Assembly (NCBI RefSeq): GCF_001887595.1
Contig: NZ_CP017480.1
Coordinates: 3,376,001 to 3,440,000, forward strand
Direction: 5' to 3'
Source: Luteibacter rhizovicinus DSM 16549
GTDB taxonomy: Bacteria > Pseudomonadota > Gammaproteobacteria > Xanthomonadales > Rhodanobacteraceae
Length of the DNA: 64,000 bases
Part shown: positions 61,975 through 64,000 of the stretch, one piece after another
Numbering within the stretch: the stretch's first letter is position 1
How the letters are laid out: every line of letters starts with the position of its first letter
Notes under the pieces: generated by a model
Told to the model about the DNA's origin: nothing
What the model saw: only the letters and a program-made list of their open reading frames with translations
Database searches by the model: none
Made by a program: the position numbers and the translations under genes

Positions 61975-64000
61975 GCCCACCGAGGGCCTTGGCGCGCGTC
62001 CAGTTCCATGCGGGCTTCACGCTGGACGATGCCGTGCCGGTCGTGGCGTATTACGCCCGGCTTGGCATCAGCCACCTTTACGCCTCGCCGATCCTGCGGG
62101 CACGCGTTGGCTCGACGCACGGCTATGACGTGGTCGACTGCCACGAGGTGAACCCCGAGCTCGGTGGTGAGGAGGCACTGCGTCGACTGGTCGCCGCCCT
62201 GCGCGAGCATGGGATGAGCCTGGTCGTCGACATCGTTCCCAATCACATGGGTGTCGGCACACAGAACGCGTGGTGGATGGATGTGCTGCGCCACGGCCGT
62301 GAGAGCCGCTACGCGAACTATTTCGACATCGACTGGCAGGCACCGGATCCGCTGTTGCGCAGCCGCGTACTGTTGCCGATTCTCGGCGCCGGCTACGACG
62401 AAACGCTGCGCGAAGGGCATCTCCGTCTTGCCCGGCGCAAGGATGCGTGGGTACTTCGTCTCTACGACGACTACCTGCCGCTGTCACCGGCGTCCATCGC
62501 CGGGCTGGCCGAGGATGCCATCGCCGGGCACGATCCGACGAACGACGAGGGCAGGGCAGCCCTGCATGCGCTGATCGAGCGGCAGCACTTCCGTCTGGCG
62601 TTCTGGAAACTGGCCAGCGACATGGTCAATTACCGGCGCTTCTTCGACATCAACGAGCTTGCCGGCCTGCGAATCGAACGCACCGCCGTCTTCGAAGACA
62701 CGCACAAGACCCTGTTTCGCCTCTACGCCGAGGGACTGATCGACGGCTTCCGTTGCGATCACGTCGATGGCCTCGCCGACCCGCGACGCTATTGCCGGCA
62801 ACTGCGTCATCGGCTGGACAAGCTGCGCGTGCAGCGTCCCCCGGGCGCGCCGCGCGACGGCGCTTACCTGGTTGTCGAAAAAATCCTCGCCGAAGACGAA
62901 TCGTTGCGCCTGGACTGGCGGACCGACGGCACCACGGGTTACGAGTTCATGGACCAGGTGTCTGCCGTGCTGCACGACGGCGCGGGCGAGGCGCCGCTCA
63001 CCGAGCTCTGGCGCAACCTCACCGGGGAGTCAGCCGACTTTGCCACGCAGGCCGTGCGTGCCCGTCGGCAGATCCTTGTCGACAGCTTCGAAGCCGAGCT
63101 GGACCGGACGGCGCGCGCCCTGTTCGCCTCGGCGCGTGCCGATGTCGCGACACGCGACGTCTCGCTGGCCGCCATTCGTCGTGTGCTGGTGGAACTGCTC
63201 GTGCATTTTCCCGTCTACCGGACCTACGCCGGCGGTGCGGGACGCGATGCATACGACGAGGCGATCTTCGCGCGGGCCGTCGAGGGTGCGTTGCGCACGA
63301 TCCGCATGGAGGATGCGGACCTGTTGCACCTCGTCGCGCAATGGCTCGGCGGTGTGGCCCCGCGCAGCCTGCCACCCGGACCGGTGCGACGTGCACGCGA
63401 GCGTGCGATGGCGACCTTCCAGCAGGCTACTTCGCCGGTCGCCGCGAAGGCGGTGGAGGACACGGCGGGCTATCGCTATGGACGCCTGCTTTCGCGCAAC
63501 GAGGTGGGCGTCGACGCGGCCCATCTGTCGATGACTGTCGAGGACTTCCACGCCCGTTGCGTCGACCGCGCCGCCACCTTGCCGCATAACCTGCTGGCCA
63601 CCGCGACCCATGACCACAAGCGCGGTGAGGACCTGCGCGCGCGGCTCGCGGTGCTGTCCGAAGTGGCTGATAGGTGGGTGATCACGGTCGAACGCTGGCG
63701 CATCCGCCACGCCGACCTCCGCCAGCGTGCCGACGGTCGCATGGCGCCGTCGGCCGGCGACGAGCTGATGCTCTACCAGATGCTCGTCGGTGCGTGGCCG
63801 CTGAACCTGGCGGCGGACGATGTCGACGGGCTGGAACGGTTCGCCACGCGCATCGCGGCCTGGCAGCGCAAGGCGCTGCGCGAAGCCAAGCGCTGGACGC
63901 GCTGGACCTCGCCGAACGAACCGTATGAAGACGCTTGCGAGGATTTCCTGCGTGCGGTGCTGTCGGGCGAGACAGCTGCCGAGCTGGCGGCCTTCGCCGG
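61971..64000 (+). CDS. treY: Malto-oligosyltrehalose synthase, 3' end beyond the window
   Basis: The frame opens at ATG 61971 and stays open to the window end (676 complete codons visible), so the C-terminus is missing. It shows ARVQFHAGFTLDDAVPVVAY, ILRARVGSTHGYDVVDCHEV, VDIVPNHMGVGTQNAWW, the nucleophile in GLIDGFRCDHVDGLADP, the acid/base in YLVVEKILAEDE and the late ATATHDHKRGEDLRAR, as in TreY. It converts the reducing end of a malto-oligosaccharide to a trehalose unit, which TreZ then releases. It is the last visible gene of the operon. Confidence 0.95.
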   Translation, partial: MSPPRALARVQFHAGFTLDDAVPVVAYYARLGISHLYASPILRARVGSTHGYDVVDCHEVNPELGGEEALRRLVAALREHGMSLVVDIVPNHMGVGTQNAWWMDVLRHGRESRYANYFDIDWQAPDPLLRSRVLLPILGAGYDETLREGHLRLARRKDAWVLRLYDDYLPLSPASIAGLAEDAIAGHDPTNDEGRAALHALIERQHFRLAFWKLASDMVNYRRFFDINELAGLRIERTAVFEDTHKTLFRLYAEGLIDGFRCDHVDGLADPRRYCRQLRHRLDKLRVQRPPGAPRDGAYLVVEKILAEDESLRLDWRTDGTTGYEFMDQVSAVLHDGAGEAPLTELWRNLTGESADFATQAVRARRQILVDSFEAELDRTARALFASARADVATRDVSLAAIRRVLVELLVHFPVYRTYAGGAGRDAYDEAIFARAVEGALRTIRMEDADLLHLVAQWLGGVAPRSLPPGPVRRARERAMATFQQATSPVAAKAVEDTAGYRYGRLLSRNEVGVDAAHLSMTVEDFHARCVDRAATLPHNLLATATHDHKRGEDLRARLAVLSEVADRWVITVERWRIRHADLRQRADGRMAPSAGDELMLYQMLVGAWPLNLAADDVDGLERFATRIAAWQRKALREAKRWTRWTSPNEPYEDACEDFLRAVLSGETAAELAAFA

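Overview
The window reads as chromosomal DNA of a high-GC gammaproteobacterium of the Lysobacterales (Xanthomonadales), most like Rhodanobacteraceae such as Luteibacter or Dyella. The grounds are the gene order aroC / asd / fimV / truA / trpF-trpB-trpA / accD, the pair smc-zipA, and the large glgE-treS-glgB-glgX-treZ-malQ-treY block, all familiar from this lineage. The genus is an inference. I see no rRNA, tRNA, insertion sequence, prophage or CRISPR array; the accessory character lies in the intergenic repeats.

Layout. 1-3868 (minus): a DeoR-type regulator cut by the window edge and a three-gene ABC importer resembling 2-aminoethylphosphonate/iron systems. 4039-6968: an inositol-monophosphatase-family phosphatase and a Tat-exported phospholipase C. 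7110-19306: prmB, aroC, a D-2-hydroxyacid dehydrogenase, asd, a small coiled-coil protein, fimV, then after a repeat-filled gap truA, trpF, trpB, trpA and accD, many of them overlapping by 1-8 bases. 19402-21076 (minus): a PAP2 phosphatase and a GT4 glycosyltransferase. 21210-25323: gltX, a small membrane protein, a Zur-like regulator, a MerC-domain protein, a CDF zinc exporter and ribosomal protein bTHX. 25387-32183 (minus): an FkbM-like methyltransferase, a large unknown lipoprotein-like protein, hutI, a ClC antiporter and a GNAT-nitrilase fusion, with hutF divergent. 34162-36015: asnB behind an Asn-rich leader peptide. 36221-46488: prfB (programmed frameshift), lysS, two paralogous lipoproteins, yciI, bolA, smc, zipA and a PaiB-like gene. 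47248-64000: seven genes for trehalose and alpha-glucan interconversion, the last cut by the window edge.

How the genes work together. The trehalose block joins TreS-maltokinase and GlgE (trehalose to maltose to maltose-1-phosphate to glucan), GlgB (branching), GlgX and MalQ (debranching and rearrangement), and TreY-TreZ (glucan back to trehalose), a closed cycle. Zur, MerC and the CDF exporter form a zinc-handling group. HutI and HutF are consecutive steps of histidine breakdown.

Most notable observations. (1) Upstream of asnB is a 22-codon ORF with six Asn codons, a predicted antiterminator and a terminator, which is the layout of a ribosome-mediated attenuator responding to asparagine supply. 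(2) Two intergenic regions (14.2-14.8 kb and 46.6-47.1 kb) each hold two inverted copies of a long hairpin element whose copies differ in sequence but keep their pairing and the same loop length; at 46.6-47.1 kb the changes are compensatory base pairs. I do not recognise this family. (3) REP-like palindromes recur throughout.
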